Part shown: positions 25,677 to 34,033 of the stretch, in pieces
Layout of the letters: each line of letters opens with the position of its first letter
How positions within the stretch are numbered: position 1 is the stretch's first letter
NCBI RefSeq assembly: GCF_002744715.1
Contig: NZ_KZ319375.1
Coordinates: 100,753 to 164,752 of the forward strand
Source: Marinobacter profundi
GTDB lineage: Bacteria; Pseudomonadota; Gammaproteobacteria; Pseudomonadales; Oleiphilaceae
Length of the DNA: 64,000 bases
Reading direction: 5' to 3'
The notes under the pieces: model-generated
The model's database searches: none
What the model saw: only the letters and a program-made list of their open reading frames with translations
Told to the model about the DNA's origin: nothing
Position numbers and translations under genes: made by a program

Positions 25677-25706
25677 ATAATATGAAGAATAGTGCTTAAT
25701 ATGTAA
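25677..25706 (-). promoter_or_regulatory. Candidate sigma-70 promoter of typA
   Basis: On the minus strand TTACAT (25706-25701) and TATTAT (25682-25677) are separated by 18 bases. The predicted transcript would have a leader of roughly 45 bases before the GTG start of typA. Confidence 0.45.
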
Positions 25707-25712
25707 CCAGCC

Positions 25713-25734
25713 GCCTGATGCACTGTTATCAGGC
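25713..25734. repeat. Short inverted repeat upstream of typA
   Basis: GCCTGAT and ATCAGGC form a perfect 7-bp inverted repeat around GCACTGTT. It lies just upstream of the typA promoter candidate and may be an operator. There is no T run to make it a terminator. Confidence 0.35.
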
Positions 25735-25748
25735 AACAGACTGCAAGA

Positions 25749-25765
25749 CGCACCATTTCGGTGCG
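25749..25765. promoter_or_regulatory. NtrC (GlnG) binding site upstream of glnA
   Basis: CGCACCATTTCGGTGCG is a perfect palindrome of the GCACC-N5-GGTGC form known for NtrC sites. Its centre lies about 133 bases upstream of the start predicted from the glnA sigma-54 promoter, near the position of the strong enhancer sites at enteric glnA. The identical 17 bases recur upstream of glnL at 28166. Confidence 0.75.
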
Positions 25766-25834
25766 CTTACTGAGTGCATCGACCCATGAATTGCAACCAG
25801 GCTGTGCGCCAGAATGGCCCCAAAGCCCCGTGGC

Positions 25835-25851
25835 TGCGCTGTTCTGGCGCA
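25835..25851. promoter_or_regulatory. Second, weaker NtrC-like palindrome upstream of glnA
   Basis: TGCGC and GCGCA flank TGTTCTG in a near-NtrC palindrome about 47 bases upstream of the predicted glnA transcription start. A poorer match (GCGCCAGAATGGCCC) lies at about 25806-25820. They may be low-affinity or governor sites. Confidence 0.35.
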
Positions 25852-25863
25852 AAACCTGAAAAC

Positions 25864-25879
25864 TGGCAAGGCCCTTGCT
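25864..25879 (+). promoter_or_regulatory. Sigma-54 promoter of glnA
   Basis: TGGCAAGGCCCTTGCT has the invariant GG and GC exactly ten bases apart and matches the TGGCAC-N5-TTGC consensus well. The predicted start is near 25890, giving a leader of about 125 bases. Confidence 0.72.
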
Positions 25880-26015
25880 TAGCTGAGAGCAGCCGTAATT
25901 GAAAGGTAAGCGCGGGACGCTTCTGGTAAGCTGCCGTCACCTGTAAAAACGATCGGGCCTCAGCACTCTGAACGATCCGGCACAACGAACATGTATAACT
26001 CACGGAGCATGCACC

Positions 26016-27419
26016 ATGTCCAAGACTGTTGATTTGATCAAAGAACACGAAGTCAAGTGGGTCGATCTGCGCTTTACCGACAGCCGCGGTAAAGAACAGC
26101 ACGTAACCCTGCCAGCCACCGAAGTGAACGACGACTTCTTCACCGAAGGCAAGATGTTCGACGGTTCCTCCATTGCCGGCTGGAAAGGCATCAACGAATC
26201 CGACATGATCCTGATGCCGGATGACAGCAGCTCCGTACTGGATCCGTTTACCGAAGAAACCACCGTCAACATCACCTGTGACATCGTGGAGCCTTCCACC
26301 ATGCAGGGTTATGAGCGGGATCCGCGTTCCGTTGCCCGCCGTGCCGAGGAATACCTGAAGTCCACCGGCATTGCCGATGGCGCCCTGTTCGGCCCGGAGC
26401 CCGAGTTCTTCATCTTCGATTCCGTAAAATGGAAGACCGACATGCAGGGCTCCATGTACGAGCTCTACTCCGAAGAAGCTGCCTGGGTATCCGGTGAAGA
26501 CTTCGACCGCAACAACATCGGTCACCGTCCTGGCGTTAAAGGTGGCTACTTCCCGGTTCCGCCGGTCGACAGCCTGCACGACCTGCGTGGCGCGATGTGT
26601 GCCGCCATGGAATCCATGGGCCTGGTGATCGAGGTTCACCACCACGAAGTTGGTACCGCCGGCCAGTGTGAAATCGGTGTGGGTCCGAATACCCTGACCA
26701 AGAAAGCGGACGAGGTTCAGATCCTCAAGTACTGCGTCCACAACGTTGCCCACGCCTACGGCAAGACTGCCACCTTCATGCCGAAGCCGGTGGTCGGTGA
26801 CAACGGTTCCGGCATGCACGTTCACATGTCCCTGAACAAGGACGGCAAGAACCTGTTTGCCGGTGACAGCTATGCCGGTCTGAGCGAAATGGCGCTGTAC
26901 TACATTGGCGGTATCATCAAGCACTCCAAGGCCATCAACGCCTTCACCAACCCGGCCACCAACAGCTACAAGCGCCTGGTTCCGGGCTACGAAGCTCCGG
27001 TCATGCTGGCCTACTCTGCCCGTAACCGCTCGGCCTCTATCCGGATTCCTTACGTGAGCAGCCCGAAGGCGCGCCGTATCGAAGTTCGCTTCCCGGATCC
27101 GGCCGCCAACCCGTACCTGGCCTTCGCTGCCCTGATGATGGCTGGTCTGGACGGTATCCAGAACAAGATCCACCCTGGCGATGCCATGGACAAGGACCTG
27201 TATGATCTGCCGAAGGAAGAAGCGCTGAACATTCCGAAGGTTGCCGAAACCCTGTCTGAAGCACTGGACTGCCTGAAAGAAGACCACGAGTTCCTGACCC
27301 GTGGCGGCGTGTTCACCGAGGACATGATTGCCGGCTACATCGACCTGAAGCGTGGCGAAGTTGAGCGTATCAACATGACCACCCACCCGGTTGAGTTCGA
27401 ACTGTACTACTCTTGCTGA
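26016..27419 (+). CDS. glnA: Type I glutamine synthetase
   Basis: A 467-residue dodecameric enzyme that makes glutamine from glutamate, ammonia and ATP, the main ammonium-assimilating step. Motifs include [29 protein letters not shown] (metal ligands), the substrate and metal region [16 protein letters not shown], and [17 protein letters not shown]. Tyr396 in [11 protein letters not shown] is the adenylylation site used by GlnE, which is encoded in this window. The CATGGAGC-like stretch before the ATG is weak, but CACGGAGCATGC provides GGAG at correct spacing. Expression is predicted to depend on sigma-54 and NtrC. A double hairpin terminator follows, so it is monocistronic and separate from glnL-glnG. 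Confidence 0.96.
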   Translation: MSKTVDLIKEHEVKWVDLRFTDSRGKEQHVTLPATEVNDDFFTEGKMFDGSSIAGWKGINESDMILMPDDSSSVLDPFTEETTVNITCDIVEPSTMQGYERDPRSVARRAEEYLKSTGIADGALFGPEPEFFIFDSVKWKTDMQGSMYELYSEEAAWVSGEDFDRNNIGHRPGVKGGYFPVPPVDSLHDLRGAMCAAMESMGLVIEVHHHEVGTAGQCEIGVGPNTLTKKADEVQILKYCVHNVAHAYGKTATFMPKPVVGDNGSGMHVHMSLNKDGKNLFAGDSYAGLSEMALYYIGGIIKHSKAINAFTNPATNSYKRLVPGYEAPVMLAYSARNRSASIRIPYVSSPKARRIEVRFPDPAANPYLAFAALMMAGLDGIQNKIHPGDAMDKDLYDLPKEEALNIPKVAETLSEALDCLKEDHEFLTRGGVFTEDMIAGYIDLKRGEVERINMTTHPVEFELYYSC

Positions 27420-27473
27420 TCGCAGCCTGCTGATGGCCCCGTGCCGTGGCAACACGGCCGGTGCATCATGCAA

Positions 27474-27523
27474 GGCCGGTCCCTTTGACCGGCCAGGGAA
27501 GCCCCGCTACGGCGGGGCTTTTT
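27474..27523 (+). terminator. Tandem hairpins and intrinsic terminator of glnA
   Basis: A first stem (GGCCGGTC 27474-27481 with GACCGGCC 27487-27494) is followed by a second (GCCCCGC 27501-27507 with GCGGGGC 27512-27518) and TTTTT at 27519-27523. The second is a classic intrinsic terminator; the first may block 3' decay. Confidence 0.88.
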
Positions 27524-27634
27524 CATGGGCATGTCGTCATTAACGGACTGTAACGCAAAGCCAATCGGGCAGCGTTGCATTGTTGCGGTGCGCTACCGAT
27601 AATCGGCCTTATAACAACCACACAGAGGCCTGAT

Positions 27635-28156
27635 ATGACATTCCGATTCCTCGTTCTTGGCAGCTTGCTCGCTGCGGTGACTTTGCCCGCCGGCGCCGAG
27701 GTTTACCGCCATGTGGACAAGCAGGGCAACGTGACCTTTTCGGACGAGCCGACCGAGGGTGCCGAAGCCATTCAGGTCAAGCCTGTCACTACGGTCACCC
27801 TGCCCAAACTTCAGGACGTGAGCCGCCCGGAACGCCGTGACCAGGCGCCCGACGGTAAAGTCCGTTACGACCAGGCTTCCTTTGCTGCCCCGCAAGATGG
27901 CGAGGCGTTCCACAGCGGCAGTGGCGACATCGAGTTCCGCGTCAGCAGTTCGCCCGCCCTTGGCCAAGGCCACAAATATGAAATAACCCTGGACGGCCAG
28001 CCCGTGGCACAAAGTGCCTCCGGATCTCTCGTGGTGCGCAATGTCTATCGCGGTACCCACCAGGCCGCTGTCCATGTCATTGATGAAAACGGCCTGCGCG
28101 TGTTTACCGGAGACAGCATCAGCTTCACCGTGCATCGCCCCTCCGCCCGGAACTGA
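27635..28156 (+). CDS. DUF4124 domain-containing secreted protein
   Basis: A 173-residue protein with a signal peptide (MTFRFLVLGSLLAAVTLPAGA, cleavage before EVYRHV). A DUF4124 domain follows at about residues 22-60, typified by VYRHVDKQGNVTFSDEPT. The rest (about 95-173) looks like a beta-sandwich with YEITLDGQPVAQSA and VRNVYRGTHQAAVHVI, resembling periplasmic Ig-like folds. The function is unknown. DUF4124 genes commonly sit between glnA and ntrB in Pseudomonas-type genomes, but no role in nitrogen control has been shown to my knowledge. I chose the ATG at 27635, which begins the signal peptide. Confidence 0.85.
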   Translation: MTFRFLVLGSLLAAVTLPAGAEVYRHVDKQGNVTFSDEPTEGAEAIQVKPVTTVTLPKLQDVSRPERRDQAPDGKVRYDQASFAAPQDGEAFHSGSGDIEFRVSSSPALGQGHKYEITLDGQPVAQSASGSLVVRNVYRGTHQAAVHVIDENGLRVFTGDSISFTVHRPSARN

Positions 28157-28165
28157 CGCCGGCAC

Positions 28166-28182
28166 CGCACCATTTCGGTGCG
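28166..28182. promoter_or_regulatory. NtrC (GlnG) binding site upstream of glnL-glnG
   Basis: CGCACCATTTCGGTGCG is identical over 17 bases to the site upstream of glnA. Its centre is about 100 bases upstream of the start predicted from the sigma-54 promoter at 28248, ideal for enhancer binding. It predicts autoregulation of ntrBC. Confidence 0.75.
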
Positions 28183-28247
28183 TAAGCACCAAAAAAGAGC
28201 CATACTCTGAGCAAACGCAGGGCGTTAACCCGGCCACAGGGGCCGGG

Positions 28248-28263
28248 TGGCGATTTGCTTGCA
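28248..28263 (+). promoter_or_regulatory. Sigma-54 promoter of glnL-glnG
   Basis: TGGCGATTTGCTTGCA has GG and GC ten bases apart and a full TTGCA -12 box. The leader to the glnL ATG would be about 115 bases. A poorer second candidate, TGGTTCACTTCTTGCA, lies at 28343-28358 and would give a leader of about 20 bases. Confidence 0.65.
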
Positions 28264-28388
28264 CCATTCCGCGGCGCAGATAGCGCCAACTTCCGGCACG
28301 TTGCCCGCCACTTGCGCTATTTTGCATCGCGACCAGCAAAACTGGTTCACTTCTTGCAAAGTTGCTGACACGTACAAGGGGAGCAACG

Positions 28389-29471
28389 ATGGCAACCACT
28401 GCAGGCTACAAGAACATACTGGACAACCTGACGACAGCCGTCGTGGTGCTCAGTGCAGACCTGCGCGTCGAATACCTCAATCCGGCGGCCGAGAACCTCT
28501 TTGAGACCAGTATCACCCGCACCCTTGACCTTCCCGTGGACGAACTGCTGCTCGAATCCGCCGCCGCCCTGGACACGCTCCACGCCGCTGCGCTGAATGG
28601 CCAGTCCTACACCAAGCGCGAGGCCGAGTTCCTGCTCCCGAGCGGTACCCGGCTGACGGTGGATTATTCCGTATCCCCGATTGGCAGTGCGCCCCTGGAA
28701 CTGCTGATGGAAGTTCAGCCCCGGGACCGCCTGCTGCGGATAAGCAGGGAAGAAGACATTATTTCCCAGCAGGAAACCACCCGCATTCTGGTGCGGGGCA
28801 TGGCCCACGAGATCAAGAACCCGCTGGGCGGTATCCGCGGCGCGGCACAGCTGCTGGACCGGGAGCTTGCCGATGAAAGCCAGCGCGAATACACCCGGGT
28901 AATTATTGATGAGGCTGACCGGCTCCGCACGCTGGTGGACCGGATGCTCGGGCCCAACAAGGCCCTCAAGATCGCCCCCACCAACATCCACGAAGTGCTT
29001 GAGCGGGTCAAAACGCTGCTGGAAGCGGAGAGCCGTGGCCGGCTCACCTTTGTGCGGGACTACGACCCGAGCCTGCCGGAATTTCCGGGCGACAAGGAGC
29101 AGCTGATTCAGGCCTTCCTGAACATTGCCCGCAATGCCATGGAAGCGGCCTTCGAGAACCAGCCCGCCGGCGGCGGCAGCCAGTCACCAACCATTACCTT
29201 CCGCACCCGCGCGCTGCGCCAGTTCACCATCGGTCACAAACGCCACCGGCTGGTGTGCCGGATAGATGTTATCGACAACGGGCCGGGCATCCCCCCGGAG
29301 CTCCTGCAGAACATCTTCTACCCGATGATCAGTGGCCGGGCCAGCGGTACCGGTCTGGGCCTGTCCATCACGCAAAGCATCATTGGCCAGCATCGCGGGC
29401 TGGTGGAGTGCGAAAGTGAACCCGGTAAAACCGACTTCATTATCTTCCTGCCTCTGGAGGAGACAGCATGA
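28389..29471 (+). CDS. glnL: Nitrogen regulation sensor histidine kinase NtrB
   Basis: A 360-residue cytoplasmic sensor kinase that, with PII, phosphorylates or dephosphorylates NtrC according to nitrogen status. The N-terminal PAS domain (about residues 8-115) includes LRVEYLNPAAENLFETS. The dimerisation/phosphoacceptor helix carries His140 in MAHEIKNPLGGIRGAAQLL. The HATPase region contains FLNIARNAMEAA (N box), DNGPGIPPELLQ (G1) and GTGLGLSITQSI (G2). There are no membrane segments. GGGGAGC precedes the ATG at 28389. The stop overlaps the glnG start (ATGA), so the pair is translationally coupled. Confidence 0.94.
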   Translation: MATTAGYKNILDNLTTAVVVLSADLRVEYLNPAAENLFETSITRTLDLPVDELLLESAAALDTLHAAALNGQSYTKREAEFLLPSGTRLTVDYSVSPIGSAPLELLMEVQPRDRLLRISREEDIISQQETTRILVRGMAHEIKNPLGGIRGAAQLLDRELADESQREYTRVIIDEADRLRTLVDRMLGPNKALKIAPTNIHEVLERVKTLLEAESRGRLTFVRDYDPSLPEFPGDKEQLIQAFLNIARNAMEAAFENQPAGGGSQSPTITFRTRALRQFTIGHKRHRLVCRIDVIDNGPGIPPELLQNIFYPMISGRASGTGLGLSITQSIIGQHRGLVECESEPGKTDFIIFLPLEETA

Positions 29472-30895
29472 GCCAACCGGCAAACGTATGGATAATCGAT
29501 GACGATCGCAGCATTCGCTGGGTGCTGGAGCGCGCCCTGAGTCAGGCCGGTATGCTGCCACGGGTATTCGAGAGCGGTGACACCATTCTGATGCGCCTCG
29601 AACACGAACAGCCCGACGCCATCATCAGCGACATTCGCATGCCCGGGGTCGACGGCATCACCCTGCTGGCCAGCATTGTCGACGCCCACCCGGACATCCC
29701 GGTCATCATCATGACCGCCCACTCGGACCTGGAAAGCGCGGTGACCAGCTACCAGACCGGCGCTTTCGAATACCTGCCCAAACCCTTTGATGTGGACGAC
29801 GCAGTCGCCCTGGTAAAGCGGGCGGTGGCCCACAGCCGCGAGCGGCGCGCCACCACCGAGCCGCAGCCTGACAGCGCCCAGCGCAACACCGAGATTATCG
29901 GCGAGGCGCCGGCGATGCAGGAGGTATTCCGGGCGATTGGCCGGCTGTCCCATTCCAACATCACGGTACTGATCAACGGCGAAAGCGGCACCGGCAAAGA
30001 GCTGGTCGCCCAGGCCCTGCACAATCACAGCCCCCGGGCCGGGCACCCGTTCATCGCCCTGAACATGGCCGCCATCCCCAAAGACCTGATCGAATCGGAG
30101 CTGTTCGGCCACGAAAAGGGTGCTTTCACCGGAGCGGGCGCTGCACGCCAGGGCCGCTTCGAACAGGCCAACGGCGGCACCCTGTTCCTTGATGAGATCG
30201 GAGACATGCCGGCGGACACCCAGACCCGACTGCTGCGGGTGCTGGCGGATGGCGAATTCTACCGGGTGGGCGGCACCACCCCGATCAAGGTGGATGTGCG
30301 GATCATCGCCGCCACTCACCAGGACCTGGAGAAACTGGTGCTGGCCGGTACCTTCCGGGAAGACCTGTTCCATCGCCTTAACGTGATCCGGGTCCATCTG
30401 CCGAAACTGGCCGAGCGCCGGGAAGATATTCCCCGTCTCATGCAGCACTTCCTCAAGCGGGCGGCCCGGGAGCTGGCGGTGGAGCCGAAGATTCTGCGTC
30501 CGGACGCCGAGGAATACCTCACCACCCTGCCCTGGCCAGGCAACGTCCGCCAGCTGGAGAATACCTGTCGCTGGCTGACCGTGATGGCCAGCGGCCGCGA
30601 GATCCATGTGGATGACCTGCCTCCGGAGCTGCTGCAGCAGGCCGAGGCGCCCGCTACCGGACTGACCTGGCAGGACGCCCTGAAGAACTGGGCAGACCAG
30701 GAACTGAAACGCGGTCACAAGGGCATCCTGGACACCGCCGTGCCCGAATTCGAGAAGATCATGATCGAGACCGCCCTCAGGCACACCGGTGGCCGGCGGC
30801 GGGATGCCTCCATTTTGCTGGGCTGGGGTCGTAATACCCTCACCCGCAAGATCAACGAACTCGGGCTGGATCACCCGGAGGACGACGAAGACTGA
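29468..30895 (+). CDS. glnG: Nitrogen regulation response regulator NtrC
   Basis: A 475-residue sigma-54-dependent activator. The receiver domain (residues 1-120) has the phospho-acceptor Asp55 in DAIISDIRMPGVDG and PKPFDVDDAV. The AAA+ domain (about 138-380) carries the Walker A INGESGTGKELVA, the GAFTGA loop that contacts sigma-54, and the Walker B LFLDEIGDMP. The C-terminal Fis-type helix-turn-helix (about 430-470) contains ALRHTGGRRRDASILLGWGR. Its predicted targets in this window are the identical palindromes before glnA and before its own operon. The gene ends nine bases before a very long palindrome. Confidence 0.95.
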   Translation: MSQPANVWIIDDDRSIRWVLERALSQAGMLPRVFESGDTILMRLEHEQPDAIISDIRMPGVDGITLLASIVDAHPDIPVIIMTAHSDLESAVTSYQTGAFEYLPKPFDVDDAVALVKRAVAHSRERRATTEPQPDSAQRNTEIIGEAPAMQEVFRAIGRLSHSNITVLINGESGTGKELVAQALHNHSPRAGHPFIALNMAAIPKDLIESELFGHEKGAFTGAGAARQGRFEQANGGTLFLDEIGDMPADTQTRLLRVLADGEFYRVGGTTPIKVDVRIIAATHQDLEKLVLAGTFREDLFHRLNVIRVHLPKLAERREDIPRLMQHFLKRAARELAVEPKILRPDAEEYLTTLPWPGNVRQLENTCRWLTVMASGREIHVDDLPPELLQQAEAPATGLTWQDALKNWADQELKRGHKGILDTAVPEFEKIMIETALRHTGGRRRDASILLGWGRNTLTRKINELGLDHPEDDED

Positions 30896-30903
30896 CAGAC
30901 AAC

Positions 30904-31015
30904 TGCGGCAGGCCCTCAGCTCTGCCCCCGGTCCTGAGACGTTTATCCGGCCTTACCGCCGGGTCATAAATGGGGGAAACTTCGGGATCGGGGGCAGAGC
31001 TGAGGGCCTGCCGCA
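30904..31015. repeat. Long nested palindrome between glnG and mshQ
   Basis: A 27-bp arm at 30904-30930 is perfectly repeated in inverted orientation at 30989-31015. As plus-strand RNA the stem extends by eight more pairs (30931-30938 with 30981-30988) using three G-U wobbles, giving about 35 pairs. The loop holds a second hairpin, CCGGC/GCCGG at 30947-30962. No T run follows either side. It sits between convergent genes, nine bases after the glnG stop and 15 bases from the mshQ stop. It could be a bidirectional transcription block, a stable 3' end, or the remnant of a small mobile element. Confidence 0.8.
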
Positions 31016-31030
31016 ACAGGGCCACTACGA

Positions 31031-34000
31031 TCACCGCTCCCGCCAGTAGATCACCCGGTCATGGCCGCGGAAGACTCCGAAGGTGGCCGTCGCCGCCGGA
31101 TCCTCCAGAACACCATCCTGGTTCCAGTCACCTTCAAGCCATACCGGCACATCCCAGACCAGCCGATCAGTGCCACGGTCTCCGTTGGGTTGCAGCAACA
31201 GCGGACCCGCCATTCCACCTGCGAGCACGCCGGAACCGGCAACCAGCGAGTGATAGACCTGCGGATCGCTGATATCGCCGGTCGTCCACCCGCTGCAGCT
31301 GTCGTCGCTGTTGGTCACAAATCCGGATCCGTCCCAGTAGGAGGCGGCGAACGGCATGGCCAGCGCCGTCACTGTCTCCGGGCCGTAGACGTTGTCCAGC
31401 TGCAGGCGGCCGTAGCGCAGCGGGAACGACGCCGCCGGCCGGATAGCGGGCAACACCGTCGCGGTCACGCCATCACTGTCCGCCACGCGCTCGAGCATGA
31501 TACGCAGATCCGGCTCAAACGGGCTTACCCGGCTGGCCGCGCTCTTGCCATAGGTGATCTGGTCCTCACCGGCAAACTGATAGACCATTTCCCCCGAACC
31601 CGATGCGGTACTCGTAAGCACCCCGGGTTCCAGGGAAACAGCAACGGGATACGGCTGAGCTCCGCGGGTGGTTGCGGTTGCATCTGTCACCGGTGCCTGC
31701 CGAACCACATCCGGCGCGGCCAGTTTGCGAAAGCCACCGAGGGTGTAGTTGCGGGTCTCGACAGTCTGCAAGTTATAGGGCGTGATAAACACCGCGGGGG
31801 TCAGGGACCAAGTTAGTGGCTGGCCGCTGTAGGCGAAGGGTGACGCCGTGCTGCAGGCCGCACCAAGCCGGCCGGAATCAATCTCCAGACCGAAATGGTC
31901 CGGAATAAACCGGCCAACACTGGCGGACTCGCCGCGCACCGCCGGAGCAATCCCCAGATAAGCCAGGTTGTCCGCCAGCAGCCTGATGATACCGACCTCG
32001 CTCCAGGTGAGGTCCGCCAGGGCGGCTACCCCACTGTCAAAGCTCGTCCCCGCAACCGTCAACGTACCCGATAGTACTCCGTCATTGCCGCCCAAAGGCG
32101 CTTCCAGAGCATGGGTTATCAAGACCCCCTGGGGCCACCCCTCCTTGCCATAACTGACGGTAGGATTGCCAGCCGCGCCAAGTGCTGTGACCCTGGCTTC
32201 GAAGGGCGAGCCGCTGACGGCAAACACCGGGCCGGCAGCATCCCCGGCCGCAGGATTGCCGGTCACCACCACGTCGAACCGGGCGGGCCTTACCGTCCAC
32301 AGATCACTCATCCCCACCACAGGAATTGGCTGCCCGCCAGGATCGACAACGAAACCGGAACTGTCGTCCACCAGGTTCAGGCGGTACTGCCCGACATCGG
32401 TGGTACGCCACACAAGCCCTGCTTCCCCCTGAGAAAAGGACAGGGTCAGATTAGCGGCCCCGGGCGCGGTGTCCGGTAACGAGACCGGCATCGTGGCAGG
32501 CAGGGCGCCCTCAGCGACGGGTGGCTGCCCCGCCGGATCATCCGCACTGCGGGTCAGCCAGGCCTTGAGGGCAACCTCGCCTTCGTAGTCCGGAATCAGG
32601 CCACACTGGCCGTTATCCGGATCCTGACGAACCGCCTGCACCACCAGGCTGTGGTCGCGCTGAGCGATGAAATCCACACCGGTCGGATCAATACTGGTGA
32701 TGGCCAGCGCGTTTTCCAGAAACCGGATCGCGCCCGAGACAATGGATGGGCTGCCCGAACTGTCAGTGACCGTGACCGTCAGCTCATCGGCGGTCGCACT
32801 GGCCAGACTGAGCGCCACCACGCCATTATCCGCCGCAGCGAACCGGTAGCTCGCAACACCCTCATTGGCCGGGCCCGGGCCAAGACTGCCGGACCCCGTT
32901 ACCAGGCCCCAATTTCCCCGCCCCGAGCTGGTTTGCAGGAGGACCGTACCGTCATACCCTGACAGCACATCGCCAACAGCATTTACTGCCCGCACGGTGA
33001 TCACCGCAGCCCCACAGACGCTGGCAACCGCCGGGGTATCGACAACGAATCCACCCAAAGGCGGCGCCGGGAGAATGTTGCCGATCCCCAGCTGGCTGGC
33101 AATCTGGCCATAGGGCGAGCCGGTTGCATCCCTGGCATTACTGAGGTTAACGCTGAAGCGGGTTTCTGCCGCCTGCCCCGTAACCAGGGTCGGTACGGTC
33201 ACCGTCGCACTGGTTGCCCCGGCCGGTATCGTGAGGGTGCCACTGGTCGCAGTAAAGTCGATGCCGGCAACGGCGGTATCGCTGAGGGTGGCATAATCCA
33301 GCCGCAGCTCGGCCACCGCAGGTGTCAGCAGGGACACCGTAAAAACCGCGGGCTGGCCCTGGGCGACGGTGACGTTATCGATCGTGATCCCGGGGCCGCT
33401 GTCCCCGCCATCATTGGTGGTGCCTTCGGTGGTACCCGCCGCGTTGCCGGAGCGGAACCCCCAATCCCCGGCACCGTCCGGGGTACGCGCCAGCGTTTTG
33501 GTATTGGAGGACGGCGCCTGCCAGTCATAGGCGGGCGTGCAGGTGTTATCCTGCTGATGGTCATAGCTGCCCACCTGAAGGTAATCAATGGTCTGGCCAT
33601 TGGCGGCCTTGAGGATAAGGTCCATCTGGTCAAAGTTGATGTAGTCCTCGGAGCTAATCAGGGATGCATCCGCGACCGCCCAGGGATAGGTCGAATCATC
33701 AAACGAAGCTAGGCTGATTTCACCGCTGCAGCGGTTTTCGACCAGATTGCCCTTGTTGTCATACAAGGGGCTGCAGACCTGAAGGGTCCAATCCTGGTAA
33801 TCATCGCGGGTGATCATTGAGGAAAGGAATTTCACCTCAACCAGGCGGGTGTTGGTACCGCCCTGGGACAACTGGTGAACCTCGTTTATCGTCGCCAACC
33901 CCTTGTACTGGGGGGAACAGGCCGCCCGGAGGCCCTGGCTGAACAACAGGCCGCAGGCGAACACCAGGCAAAAACGAAGAATTGCCCTGGCACATCGGCC

Positions 34001-34033
34001 GTAAGGCGGCAAAGCAGGCAGCTGGAACCTCAT
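31031..34033 (-). CDS. mshQ: MSHA biogenesis protein MshQ (DUF6701), with Calx-beta-like domain
   Basis: A 1000-residue exported protein, probably the pilus-tip or surface component of the MSHA pilus. A long signal region (AILRFCLVFACGLLFSQGLRA, about residues 17-37) precedes an N-terminal domain. A Calx-beta-like segment lies at roughly residues 210-305 (ITIDNVTVAQGQPAVFTVSL then DYATLSDTAVAGIDF). Several Ig-like beta repeats follow. The C-terminal DUF6701 region includes RFIPDHFGLEIDSG and ends ATFGVFRGHDRVIYWRER, the typical MshQ terminus. Cysteines occur in pairs, as expected outside the cytoplasm. It is the last gene of the operon and overlaps mshP by four bases. Confidence 0.85.
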   Translation of the reverse strand: MRFQLPALPPYGRCARAILRFCLVFACGLLFSQGLRAACSPQYKGLATINEVHQLSQGGTNTRLVEVKFLSSMITRDDYQDWTLQVCSPLYDNKGNLVENRCSGEISLASFDDSTYPWAVADASLISSEDYINFDQMDLILKAANGQTIDYLQVGSYDHQQDNTCTPAYDWQAPSSNTKTLARTPDGAGDWGFRSGNAAGTTEGTTNDGGDSGPGITIDNVTVAQGQPAVFTVSLLTPAVAELRLDYATLSDTAVAGIDFTATSGTLTIPAGATSATVTVPTLVTGQAAETRFSVNLSNARDATGSPYGQIASQLGIGNILPAPPLGGFVVDTPAVASVCGAAVITVRAVNAVGDVLSGYDGTVLLQTSSGRGNWGLVTGSGSLGPGPANEGVASYRFAAADNGVVALSLASATADELTVTVTDSSGSPSIVSGAIRFLENALAITSIDPTGVDFIAQRDHSLVVQAVRQDPDNGQCGLIPDYEGEVALKAWLTRSADDPAGQPPVAEGALPATMPVSLPDTAPGAANLTLSFSQGEAGLVWRTTDVGQYRLNLVDDSSGFVVDPGGQPIPVVGMSDLWTVRPARFDVVVTGNPAAGDAAGPVFAVSGSPFEARVTALGAAGNPTVSYGKEGWPQGVLITHALEAPLGGNDGVLSGTLTVAGTSFDSGVAALADLTWSEVGIIRLLADNLAYLGIAPAVRGESASVGRFIPDHFGLEIDSGRLGAACSTASPFAYSGQPLTWSLTPAVFITPYNLQTVETRNYTLGGFRKLAAPDVVRQAPVTDATATTRGAQPYPVAVSLEPGVLTSTASGSGEMVYQFAGEDQITYGKSAASRVSPFEPDLRIMLERVADSDGVTATVLPAIRPAASFPLRYGRLQLDNVYGPETVTALAMPFAASYWDGSGFVTNSDDSCSGWTTGDISDPQVYHSLVAGSGVLAGGMAGPLLLQPNGDRGTDRLVWDVPVWLEGDWNQDGVLEDPAATATFGVFRGHDRVIYWRER

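Larger units (their letters stand above)
25623..26015. promoter_or_regulatory. typA-glnA divergent regulatory region
   Basis: This 393-bp gap has no gene. From left to right it holds a typA sigma-70 promoter candidate (25677-25706), a 22-bp hairpin (25713-25734), a perfect NtrC-type palindrome (25749-25765), two poorer NtrC-like palindromes (about 25806-25820 and 25835-25851), and a sigma-54 promoter for glnA (25864-25879). The layout recalls the enteric glnA control region. Confidence 0.65.

Noticed and set aside
25767..27473. A 568-codon minus-strand frame covering glnA
   Set aside because: It is antisense to a highly conserved gene and resembles no protein. The regulatory palindromes and sigma-54 promoter lie inside it.
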